Assembly: GCA_947623915.1 (NCBI GenBank)
Contig: CANQIB010000002.1
Location: 1-64,000, forward strand
Direction of reading: 5' to 3'
Length of the DNA stretch: 64,000 nucleotides
DNA from: an uncultured Ruminiclostridium sp.
GTDB taxonomy: Bacteria > Bacillota > Clostridia > Oscillospirales > Ruminococcaceae
Part shown: positions 31,495 through 41,106 of the stretch, one piece after another
How the letters are laid out: the number at the start of each line of letters is the position of its first letter
Position numbering within the stretch: the stretch's first letter is position 1
Notes under the pieces: model-generated
What the model was told of the DNA's origin: nothing
Database searches by the model: none
Seen by the model: only the letters and a program-made list of their open reading frames with translations
Translations under genes and position numbers: made by a program

Positions 31495-34400
31495 ATGTTG
31501 AACGTTGAGATCAAAGTGTATAATAAGATCATCGCAATAGTGCTGGCAATCGCCGTACTTTTGACGATGGTCCCGCTCGGCAAGTACAACCCTGCATTTG
31601 CCGAAGCTGAAAACGGATATGTGCTGTCGTTTGTTGATGAAAGCGGTAACGCGGTGAGTGGCGTCGATTTTTCCTACAAGATCGTTAAAGATGACAGCTC
31701 TGTAAAATCAGAGAGCGTTACCGTGACCGGCTCGGAGCATCAGCTCGACCTCACAGAATATAAGTCTGACATCGAGGCAGCCGAAACTTCCGTTAAGCTG
31801 GTTTATACCGCTTCCAAAGAAGCTGACAACCTTCTTACGACCGGAAGCGTTGAATTAAAAGCTACTTCCGGCAGCAGCTCCGTTGTAATGAAAAAGACGG
31901 TCAAGCTGACTTTCTTGTCACTTGGCGGCGACGGTACGTTAACGGTTGACGGAGAAGAGTTTACCGACGAAAAGAGCTACGAAAAGGGTACACAGCTGCA
32001 AATAAAGGTCACTGCACCAGAAACATATAAGATACATGAACTTAAAATAGACGGTGAAAATAAGGATTCGGCTGTTGAGAAGTCGGAATTTGAAATCGGC
32101 GTAAGCGACGAAAAGCTCACGCTAAATACCGATACGGTTATAGCTGCCGTATTTTGCGATCCCGACGGCAATCCCGATATGACAGAGTTCAGCTTTGAAA
32201 GCGTTCCGATCGGCGGAAAGCTCACGGCGTCAAGCGTTTATTCTCCAGATACTTTCAAAACGGATTTTGATTCGGAAAGCAAAGATTTTAAACTCAGCGT
32301 TTATAAAAACGACTCTGTAAAAATCACCGTTCTCCCCGACAGCGGATATAGGATAGGTGAATTTCTCGTAAACAGCAGTAAGCAAGAGCTTGATGAGAAC
32401 AATTCGTATATTCTTTCCAAGCCTGAAAATATTTCGGTAACCTTTGTAAAAACCGAACTTTTGACCGTAAAATATAATTCGGATGGCGGCAGTGTCACCG
32501 TTGCCAAAGAAGACGGCAGTAAGTTAGAGGGCATAACCGAAGGCGGTGTGACTTCCTACACGCTGGATAATCCCACCGAAGTCACTATAACGCCGACTGT
32601 TTCGGAAGGCTACCGACTTGCGGGAATTAAGGTAAACGGTGAAGATAAGAGCCTTACCGAGGGTTCGCTTAAAATTACCGTTAACAATACGACCGAAGTT
32701 GTTGTAGAACTTGTAAAGCTCGCTACGTTCACTATAAAGTACAACAATGAACAGGGAAGTGTAACTATCGACATTCCTGACGAAGCGATCGACAAAGGTT
32801 ATGATGCGACAAGCGGCTCACATACCGTTACGGTCGACGACGGGAGCGAGATAACTCTTACCGTATCGGCAAATACTGCCGGTGAGAACAAATTCAGAAT
32901 AGGCAGCGTTACTATAGGAGGAAAGGCGCAGACTCTCGACACGGACGGTACTGTATCTTATACGGTTTCGGGAAATACCGAAGCTGCAGTTATATTTGTT
33001 CCTATAACCGGGCTTTCCGTAAACAGTAACAGCGAACAGGGACAGGTCAGCGTTGCGCTTGCAGATGGCGGTACTGTGCTTAAAGGTACTACGGAGGGCG
33101 CTGTGACTTCTTATGTTCTTGATATTCCGTCGAATGTGGATATTTCCGTTAAGGCAAACGAGGGATACAGGATAGGTACCGTTTCGGTAAACGGGGAGGA
33201 AAGGCAGCTTACCGACGGAAAGCTAACGCTTAAGGTAGAGAGTGCGGTTGAGATAGAAGTTACTTATGTAAAGCTGGCGACTTTCACCGTAAGCTATGAT
33301 AATACTCAGGGAAATGTTGAGTTTTCTGTTTCGGATGGCGATTATAGCTTAGAAGGAAAATATAATGCTCAGGATCATACCCAAACGATAACCGTTGATG
33401 ACGGTACTGTTGTTACCGTTGCTGTTACTCCTAAAAACGACGGAGAAAACGCTCGTTACAGGATAGGCGCGGTATCGGTCGGGGAAATCGTGCAGACGCT
33501 TGACCAAAACGGATCTTTTACCTACGAGGTGACCGGCAGCGTCAATGCTTCCGTTACGTTTGTTCCGCTTACCGGACTTTCGCTGATTTATGACAGCGAG
33601 TGCGGAAGTGTTGTTGTTTCCGCTAAGGACGGTACTCCTTTCGTTGGCAGTGTAGAAGGCAATACGACATCATTTACGCTGGATAATCCTACCGACGCTG
33701 TAATTTCCGTTGAAGCGAACGACGGCTACAGAATAGGCTCTGTAACCGTCAACGGTAATCCGCAGGAGCTTATAAAAGGTTCATTTGATTATACCGTAAG
33801 CAATTCCACTACGGTCAACGTTATTTTTGTAAAGCTGGCGACGCTTTCGGTACAGTATGAAAGCACACAGGGCAGCATTACATTGACCGTTCCCGACGGT
33901 GCATATGTTGAAGATAAGGGTTACGATCCTGTCTCCAAAACGCATAGTATTACCGTAGATGACGGAACAGACGTTGTTATCGGTGTTTCGGCAAATAATA
34001 CTGTCAGTGCAAACGCCCGTTACAGGATAGGCAAGGTAACGGCAAACGACAGCGAGTTGACGCTTGATGAGCACGGCCCCTTAACTTACAAAGTGACAGG
34101 TGATGTGATCGCCAAAGTGGAATTTGTTAAACTTGCCGATATAAATGTCACTTATGACAAGGCTCGCGGTACGGTAGAACTACAGTCCGATAATACAGCG
34201 CTTGCGTCATCGTCAAGCGGACAGACATACACATCTGTGTATGATGACGGCGCTATAGTAAATATCCTTGTCGATACAAATGACGGATACAGAATAGGCA
34301 GTGTTAAAATAGACGGAAAAGACGTATATGAATTTTCCGGCGAGCCTAAGTATCAATATACCGCGGATGACGGTCTGCTTGTCACATTGACGAACAATGC

Positions 34401-37400
34401 GGTCAATGTTGAGATCACATTCGTAAAGATATATAACGTTGAAATATCCCAGAACGCCGACGGCGGCAGTATTGATGTTTCCGGCATCAATTCGGACGAT
34501 ACCATTGATGAAGAAATATCCGAAACGGAAAAAACATCGGTTACCGTTAAGGCAAAAGAAGGATATTACATAAGGGAGATCACCGCGTCGGTCAACGGCG
34601 TTCAGGTGTTTAAGGAAAAGGCGGAAAGCGACCTCGTTGACAGAAAAGACGTCAAAACCGAGGTGACATTTGATATAGCCGATATCAACGGCGACGTTAA
34701 GATAGATGTAGAATACGGTTACATGATCGAATTTGAATACGATGCCCTTTCCGGAATGGTATTCTATGAGGATATCAACGTCGGACAGAATGTCGCGGTC
34801 GTGTACATAGAGGATGAAAAGTACATCCGTATAACTCCCTCTGACGGCAAAGCCATCGGGAATGTTACGATAAACGGTAAGAATATAAAGGATTACGAAC
34901 AGATTTCCGACGAAACATATGATGACGTGGAGAGCGGTTCGATATTCTTCCGTGTGTCTGCCGATAAAAATCTTAAGATCGCAGCAATGTTTATAGATAA
35001 AATAAATGTTACTGCGGCAGACAAGGTATATACCTCAAACATTGATTCCGCACCGTTCCACAAAGACTCGGATTACTATTTTGCCGATAGTGAGCTTAAT
35101 ATTTCCGGCGCTGTAAGCGGTACCGCCGTCAGAGTGACCGGAACCGTCGGAGGTGAGGAGAAGGTATACGGCGGGATCGGGTCCGGTTACGTTGATATAA
35201 GTGAAAACATTGAAATCGAAAGGATAGAAGTATTTTACAAAGCGGCCGGAGAGCTTGTCGCGTCCTGGCATGATGTTTCGGATTTCCCTGCAAAACAGGT
35301 GATGTTTGACGTTACGAAGCCGGATTTGAATGTTTCTGCTGTAAATCAGAGCAATGACAACAGTCTTTATATGGAAGATGTTTCGATTAAAATATCCGAT
35401 ATAAAGGACGTCGATACCTCTTCCGGCATCAAAACGATAGAGTATATCATATACGGAGAGGACGGCAAAGAGCTTCCCGATACAAGAAAGACGTTATTCT
35501 CCTATAAGGACGAAGAGCTTGTTTATAAACTCGATGATATGATCGTAACGGAAAACACTAATCTTCCGATACGAATAGAGGTAAAAATAACCGATAACGT
35601 CGGCAATACGTCCTCCAAGTTCCTTAACCTGCATATTGATAAGACAAAGCCGGAAATATCCGTGGAGTATTATGACGACAAAGACGTCAAGGTTCCTATA
35701 AGCGATAATTATTTTGGTGAAAGAAAAGCCGTAATAACTGTAAAAGAGCGTAATTTTGACCCTGCACAGGCAGATCCCGAAAAGATAATAAAAATAGCTG
35801 TGGCGGGCCTTGACGGCACCGCGCTTAAAGATAAGAACGGTGAGAAGATCGCCGATTACACCTACAGCTTCAGCGAGTGGAAAGCCGGTGAAAATAACAA
35901 CGGTACCGACAATGATACCTATAGCGTATCAGTATATTTTGCTTATGACGGCAATTATACCCTGACGGCAAATTATACGGATCTGGCGGGAAATGCCTCG
36001 GATACGCTCACGTCGGAGTTTGTTGTGGATAATACAGCTCCCGAAGGAACGGTCATTCTTCAATATTCTGTGCAGAACGGCGAGGGTGATACAGAGTTTG
36101 TTGACGACGATTACAAGTGGGAAAACAGCAAGGTAGGCGACGCCGACAGACCGCTTGACTACAAGATTTACAGAAACACCGATATGACTGTAAGAGTTGA
36201 CAACCTGTATGACAGCACGTCCGACATAAGGACGGAGTATTATGTATATTACCGCAGCGAAGATGAAACGGCTGTACTTACCGATGAGCAGTTGGACAAG
36301 CTCACATTTACCGATAAAGTGCCCGTGATCTCCGAAGAAAAGGAGTTTGTGATATATGTTCGACTTACCGATGTAAGGGCTGGCAACCGCAAATACCTCA
36401 GCACCGACGGTGTACTTACCGATTACAGCAATACAAAAATCACTCTTTCGCGAAGCGATGACGACATTGATATATATAATGCCGCTTACGGCGATGTTAA
36501 GGTGACATTGTCGGCAGACGATATATATAAAGATCTTCCTTATTCCGGCATACGCAAAGTATCGTATAAGGTCATTGTCGATGATAATGAGGAGCCCACC
36601 GATGAAAAGACCTGGAACGTTTTTGAGGAAAACGGTAAGCAGGGGACTTTCTCGGAAACCATAACCATTGACAAGGCAAAGAACAACAGCAATAATGTCA
36701 GGGTAGTTGTTACGGTAGTCGATAACGCAGGCAACGAAATCACCAACGATATAAGTCTGTGCATAGATATTACCGTTCCGCTGCTGCAATTAAAGCATCA
36801 GACCGAGAACAGAACAAATACCGTGGACGGTATGGAATATTATGTGCCGAACGATGACGTTACAGTCACCGTTACCGAGAGGGATATCAACTTTAACAGA
36901 GAAAATCTGAAATATACCGTCGTATACGAATCCGATAATCCCGACCAGACAGGTGAGTATTATACCCTTACATGGGATGATGATACCGCTAATGAAAATA
37001 AGGACAGCGATGAACATACGGCTCATATCAAATTCCTCAGAGACGGCATTTATACCCTCACCGTGGATTATACCGATAACGCCGGAAATGCTGCCGAACA
37101 GCAGAAAACGATCTTTACTGTCGATGATACCGCACCGATGGGTTCCGTTACCATCGAAAGTGATTTCTGGAGCGATCTGCTGTCCGTACTGACTTTCGGA
37201 TTATATTCAAATACCGACAAGACGGCGGTGTTTACGTCTGATGATATTACGGCCGGCGTGGATAAAGTAGAGTACTATAAGGAAAATACACCCTCGTTAC
37301 CGTCACGCGGACGCACGCTTGCCGAATCTCTTGATATTCTTTATGAGGAAGGCAGATTCACTCAAGCGGATTCTGTTACGGTCAACACGGATGAAGTGTT

Positions 37401-40400
37401 CACGGTATATGTAAGAATAACCGACAAGGCAGGAAACTACACCTATATCAGCTCTGCCGGTTACATTGTCGATAAGACCGAGCCTGAGATCACATTGTCG
37501 GCAGACAGCAGCGCCGTATCCTCAAACGGGATATATAACATGTTTAACGGTGAGAATATGACGGTGAATGTTTCGGCTGTCGATCCAAACACCGGCCATA
37601 CAGGAACGGCGGCATATTCAGGGCTTAAAGAGATAACCTGGAGAATACTGAATAACGGAAATGTTACTCAGCAGGGAACAGAGCTTTTTCAGCCCGGTAC
37701 TTCCAATACGGAATTTGCCGAGCTGATAACCGGGCGTGATTTCAAGATTTCGGTGGATACGTCGCTTAACAACAGCAGTAATGTCATCGTGGAAGTAACG
37801 GCGTCGGATAATGCCGGAAATGTATTTACTAATGAACTCCCGCTCGATATAGATATAACACGTCCGACAATATCGGTAAGTTATGACAACGATAACGCCG
37901 TAAACGGAAAGTACTTTGACGCTGCGCGCACCGCGACTGTTGTAATTACGGAGCGTAACGGACATTTCCGTGCATCGGATGCTACTTCCGGAATAAAAAT
38001 AACGGCTGTAGACGCATCCGGCAGAACAATAAACAACGCGTATTCGATAAGCGGCTGGGAAACGGTGAATAACAGCGATCCCGATTATTTCACCCATACC
38101 GCTACAATATCGTTCAGGCGCGATGCGAATTACACCTTTGCGGTAAGCTACAGCGATATGGCCGGCAACTCAAATTCCGATGTCGGAACAGGTTCAAGCG
38201 TTGCACCCTATGAGTTTACTGTAGATACTACCGCTCCGACAGGTACAGTCAGTGCGGCAAGCGCGGAAGGTCGAGAGGAAAGCTGGAGCTCGCTCGTGCG
38301 TTCTCTTTCGTTCGGATTTTGGTCTAACAGAAGTATACGGATTACAGGCACAACGAACGATGCAACCTCACCTGTTGCCTCGGTAAATTATTACAAGGTT
38401 TCCGCCAAAAATGCTGCCGACGGTGCTACCGCGCTTACCAAAGAACAGCTTGACGGCGTCAGCAGCTGGTCAAGATTTTCACAGCTGAATATCACCGATG
38501 ATGAGCAGTTTACCGTTTATATTAAGATAACGGATATGGCGGGGAACTACACATATATAAGCACTAACGGGCTTATAGTGGACGAAAACGCACCTGTTAC
38601 CGAATCGGTCGCACCTATAATAACTATTCGTCAGCCAAACCCGAAAAACGGTATATATGACGGCGATGTAGAGATGGAAGTAACGGTAGTAGATCCTACC
38701 GTAGGCGGAACATATTCAGGAATAAATTCCATAGTGTACAGAGTTTACGATCTGGCTCAAAATTCGTCCGCGCCTACCGCGACAGGAACGCTTTACACAT
38801 TTAATTATCTTAATAACCCGACTCAAAGCCAGTTGAGCCCGAAGGAAACCGACAGATTTACGGTTTCCCGCAGCAATAACAGTAACAATGTAGTTGTGGA
38901 GATCGAAGCGCGTGATAATGCGGGCAATGTTTCCGTAGAGGAGACCTCTTTGAAGATCGATACGACCGCGCCGACGATAAATATTTCTTATAACAATAAC
39001 AGTCCGCGCGGCGGTATATATTTCAATGCCGACAGAGTGGCTTCCATTGCCGTAACAGAACGTAATTTTAACTCCGACGATGTTAAGCTGACGGTAAAAC
39101 GTGACGGTACGGCGATAACGCCTACACTTTCCGGCTGGAGAAAAACGCAGGGCACCGGCAACGAGGACAATACCGTATGGACAGCTGACTTGACTTATTC
39201 CCAAGACGGCGATTATACATTTGAAATCGAGTATACGGACCTTGCGGGAAATAAAGCTGGTGATCCCGTTTATGCAGCGGGAACCGCCGCGCCCGATAGC
39301 TTTACGGTAGATAAGACCGATCCGATAGTTACAGTTTCGTATGACAACAATTCGTCGGAAAACAGCAACTATTTCAAGAATGAGCGCACCGCTACAATTA
39401 CCGTTGTGGAGCATAACTTTGCAGCTTCCGACATTGTTCCGGCAATCACCGCATCAGATAACGGACGGTCGACGCCGTCGGCGATACCCGTTCTGAGCAG
39501 CTGGACCAGCAACGGCGATATTCATACCGCAACGCTGCACTATTCGGACGATGCGCTGTACACGTTCGGAATCACCGTTACCGATATGGCGGGCAACGTT
39601 TCCGAGAGGTTTGCAAACCAGTCGTTCTATATCGACAAAACACAGCCGTCTATAGAGATACTGGAAGTAAAAGATAAGAGCGCAAACGGCGGAAAAGATG
39701 TAGTAGTCGCACCTGTTGTCAGAGTCAACGATACCAATTTCGACCTGTCAAGGGTAAGTATAACGCTTACCGGCGCTAAGAATAAGAGCATAATCAAGTA
39801 TTCCGGCACAGCCGATAAAACGGACGCCGAAAAGCACGGCACATTTACCGATATTGAAAACGGATTACAGTATGCCGTCAATAATCTTACGGATGACGAT
39901 ATTTACACTCTTTCCGTTACTCTTACCGATATGGCCGGAAACGTAAGCTCGAAGCAGATCGAATTTTCCGTAAACCGCCTCGGTTCTACATTCGGGTTCG
40001 ATCAAAATACGATGGATGTAAGAGAGACCGCTGCCGGTAACGCTAATCTGCAAAAACTGGATAATGATATAGTGATCTACGAGGTCAATCCCGACGAACT
40101 TGAGAATATCGAAATTTCCATACGCAAGAACGGAAAAACGATAGTACTTGAAAAAGATACGGATTACAAAATCGACGCCGAAACTCCCGGAAACGGAATT
40201 GAATGGTACAGGTATACTTACACTATTTTCAAATCGGTATTTGCTGACGACGCAACATACGACATAATTATCACTTCAACGGATAAAGCCAAGAATAAGA
40301 AGAAAAGCGACGACGGCATAACCGAAAACGGTGATAAATCCAGCCTTTCGTTTACAGTTGATAAGACCCCGCCGGAGATAATTCTTACCAGCGAGCTGGA

Positions 40401-40791
40401 GTCCGGACAGACTTATGCGTTAGACGGCATGACCGTAACATTCCGCGCACAGGACGGCACTTCGCTTGATAAAGTGACTGTCGAGCTTGACGGGGAAGTG
40501 CTTAAAACATGGGACAGCGGCTTCGACGAGGAATTGAGCTTCTATATATCAGGTGAATCGGACGCTCCTCATGAGGTCAAGCTGTATTGTATCGACAAGG
40601 CGGGCAACTTCTCGGAGATACTTGAAGTTTCAGATTTTTGGGTAACGACAAATCTGCTTGTTCGTTACTATAACAACAAGCCGCTTTTCTTCGGTTCTAT
40701 AATCGGAGTGGTAGTGCTTGCAGGTCTTGTGGTGTTCTTCATCGTCTGGAGAAGAAGAAAAAAGGACAATGCTGAACAGGAAAGACAATAA
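31495..40791 (+). CDS. Giant surface protein with InlB-like and Ig-like repeats
   Basis: A 3098-residue exported protein. A signal peptide ends near residue 36 (AIVLAIAVLLTMVPL to AFA). Residues ~130-1150 hold at least eight ~85-95-residue units marked by GYRIGSVTVNG-like motifs, resembling divergent InlB B-repeats. From ~1270 to 2850 come Ig-like units marked by DNAGN, VDNTAPEG or IDKTKPEI. The C-terminus has a membrane helix (FFGSIIGVVVLAGLVVFFIV) and RRRKK but no sortase motif, so it is probably membrane anchored. It is the last gene of the block, 50 bases after the preceding gene, and is ended by a perfect terminator. An adhesin role is inferred from repeats and pilus context. Confidence 0.9.
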   Translation: MLNVEIKVYNKIIAIVLAIAVLLTMVPLGKYNPAFAEAENGYVLSFVDESGNAVSGVDFSYKIVKDDSSVKSESVTVTGSEHQLDLTEYKSDIEAAETSVKLVYTASKEADNLLTTGSVELKATSGSSSVVMKKTVKLTFLSLGGDGTLTVDGEEFTDEKSYEKGTQLQIKVTAPETYKIHELKIDGENKDSAVEKSEFEIGVSDEKLTLNTDTVIAAVFCDPDGNPDMTEFSFESVPIGGKLTASSVYSPDTFKTDFDSESKDFKLSVYKNDSVKITVLPDSGYRIGEFLVNSSKQELDENNSYILSKPENISVTFVKTELLTVKYNSDGGSVTVAKEDGSKLEGITEGGVTSYTLDNPTEVTITPTVSEGYRLAGIKVNGEDKSLTEGSLKITVNNTTEVVVELVKLATFTIKYNNEQGSVTIDIPDEAIDKGYDATSGSHTVTVDDGSEITLTVSANTAGENKFRIGSVTIGGKAQTLDTDGTVSYTVSGNTEAAVIFVPITGLSVNSNSEQGQVSVALADGGTVLKGTTEGAVTSYVLDIPSNVDISVKANEGYRIGTVSVNGEERQLTDGKLTLKVESAVEIEVTYVKLATFTVSYDNTQGNVEFSVSDGDYSLEGKYNAQDHTQTITVDDGTVVTVAVTPKNDGENARYRIGAVSVGEIVQTLDQNGSFTYEVTGSVNASVTFVPLTGLSLIYDSECGSVVVSAKDGTPFVGSVEGNTTSFTLDNPTDAVISVEANDGYRIGSVTVNGNPQELIKGSFDYTVSNSTTVNVIFVKLATLSVQYESTQGSITLTVPDGAYVEDKGYDPVSKTHSITVDDGTDVVIGVSANNTVSANARYRIGKVTANDSELTLDEHGPLTYKVTGDVIAKVEFVKLADINVTYDKARGTVELQSDNTALASSSSGQTYTSVYDDGAIVNILVDTNDGYRIGSVKIDGKDVYEFSGEPKYQYTADDGLLVTLTNNAVNVEITFVKIYNVEISQNADGGSIDVSGINSDDTIDEEISETEKTSVTVKAKEGYYIREITASVNGVQVFKEKAESDLVDRKDVKTEVTFDIADINGDVKIDVEYGYMIEFEYDALSGMVFYEDINVGQNVAVVYIEDEKYIRITPSDGKAIGNVTINGKNIKDYEQISDETYDDVESGSIFFRVSADKNLKIAAMFIDKINVTAADKVYTSNIDSAPFHKDSDYYFADSELNISGAVSGTAVRVTGTVGGEEKVYGGIGSGYVDISENIEIERIEVFYKAAGELVASWHDVSDFPAKQVMFDVTKPDLNVSAVNQSNDNSLYMEDVSIKISDIKDVDTSSGIKTIEYIIYGEDGKELPDTRKTLFSYKDEELVYKLDDMIVTENTNLPIRIEVKITDNVGNTSSKFLNLHIDKTKPEISVEYYDDKDVKVPISDNYFGERKAVITVKERNFDPAQADPEKIIKIAVAGLDGTALKDKNGEKIADYTYSFSEWKAGENNNGTDNDTYSVSVYFAYDGNYTLTANYTDLAGNASDTLTSEFVVDNTAPEGTVILQYSVQNGEGDTEFVDDDYKWENSKVGDADRPLDYKIYRNTDMTVRVDNLYDSTSDIRTEYYVYYRSEDETAVLTDEQLDKLTFTDKVPVISEEKEFVIYVRLTDVRAGNRKYLSTDGVLTDYSNTKITLSRSDDDIDIYNAAYGDVKVTLSADDIYKDLPYSGIRKVSYKVIVDDNEEPTDEKTWNVFEENGKQGTFSETITIDKAKNNSNNVRVVVTVVDNAGNEITNDISLCIDITVPLLQLKHQTENRTNTVDGMEYYVPNDDVTVTVTERDINFNRENLKYTVVYESDNPDQTGEYYTLTWDDDTANENKDSDEHTAHIKFLRDGIYTLTVDYTDNAGNAAEQQKTIFTVDDTAPMGSVTIESDFWSDLLSVLTFGLYSNTDKTAVFTSDDITAGVDKVEYYKENTPSLPSRGRTLAESLDILYEEGRFTQADSVTVNTDEVFTVYVRITDKAGNYTYISSAGYIVDKTEPEITLSADSSAVSSNGIYNMFNGENMTVNVSAVDPNTGHTGTAAYSGLKEITWRILNNGNVTQQGTELFQPGTSNTEFAELITGRDFKISVDTSLNNSSNVIVEVTASDNAGNVFTNELPLDIDITRPTISVSYDNDNAVNGKYFDAARTATVVITERNGHFRASDATSGIKITAVDASGRTINNAYSISGWETVNNSDPDYFTHTATISFRRDANYTFAVSYSDMAGNSNSDVGTGSSVAPYEFTVDTTAPTGTVSAASAEGREESWSSLVRSLSFGFWSNRSIRITGTTNDATSPVASVNYYKVSAKNAADGATALTKEQLDGVSSWSRFSQLNITDDEQFTVYIKITDMAGNYTYISTNGLIVDENAPVTESVAPIITIRQPNPKNGIYDGDVEMEVTVVDPTVGGTYSGINSIVYRVYDLAQNSSAPTATGTLYTFNYLNNPTQSQLSPKETDRFTVSRSNNSNNVVVEIEARDNAGNVSVEETSLKIDTTAPTINISYNNNSPRGGIYFNADRVASIAVTERNFNSDDVKLTVKRDGTAITPTLSGWRKTQGTGNEDNTVWTADLTYSQDGDYTFEIEYTDLAGNKAGDPVYAAGTAAPDSFTVDKTDPIVTVSYDNNSSENSNYFKNERTATITVVEHNFAASDIVPAITASDNGRSTPSAIPVLSSWTSNGDIHTATLHYSDDALYTFGITVTDMAGNVSERFANQSFYIDKTQPSIEILEVKDKSANGGKDVVVAPVVRVNDTNFDLSRVSITLTGAKNKSIIKYSGTADKTDAEKHGTFTDIENGLQYAVNNLTDDDIYTLSVTLTDMAGNVSSKQIEFSVNRLGSTFGFDQNTMDVRETAAGNANLQKLDNDIVIYEVNPDELENIEISIRKNGKTIVLEKDTDYKIDAETPGNGIEWYRYTYTIFKSVFADDATYDIIITSTDKAKNKKKSDDGITENGDKSSLSFTVDKTPPEIILTSELESGQTYALDGMTVTFRAQDGTSLDKVTVELDGEVLKTWDSGFDEELSFYISGESDAPHEVKLYCIDKAGNFSEILEVSDFWVTTNLLVRYYNNKPLFFGSIIGVVVLAGLVVFFIVWRRRKKDNAEQERQ

Positions 40792-40826
40792 ATATTCAAA
40801 TTTTTGATATCTTCATAATATCAAGC

Positions 40827-40862
40827 ATCAACGCGTTCCCAAAGGAACGCGTTGATAATTTT
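40827..40862 (+). terminator. Terminator of the tad/adhesin block
   Basis: ATCAACGCGTTCC (40827-40839) pairs perfectly with 40844-40856 around a 4-base loop, followed by AATTTTTG. It closes the block that opens at 13757. Confidence 0.88.
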
Positions 40863-41100
40863 TGTAACATCGCATGATGAGCTTGTCTTTTCCTCGCTTA
40901 AATTTCGTCCGTTCAGATTTATAAGAAAAACATATCTTGAAAGCGAACTGCCGGAGGCGCTTTTAGCCATTACAGAGAAAACCGCAAGAAGAAAATCGGG
41001 AAGTAAATTCGGCATCAAGACGAAAACCGGCGAGAGCTTTGTGGATCTGCGAAATGTTATCTACATAGAGATCAACAGCCGTTTGCGTTCGAGCTTTTTG
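40852..41100 (+). pseudogene. Truncated LytTR response regulator
   Basis: About 83 codons read as the end of a receiver domain (IIFVTSHDELVFSSLKFRPF, RFIRKTYLE) followed by the start of a LytTR domain (FGIKTKTGESFVDLRNVIYI). The phospho-acceptor half is missing, there is no ribosome site, and the LytTR part breaks off after the first strands where the convergent ABC permease gene ends. The intact frame begins inside the terminator stem at 40852. It is not a recent copy of the regulator at 10108, whose sequence differs throughout. The frame is still clean, so the deletion may be fairly young. Confidence 0.75.
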
Positions 41101-41106
41101 TCTATG

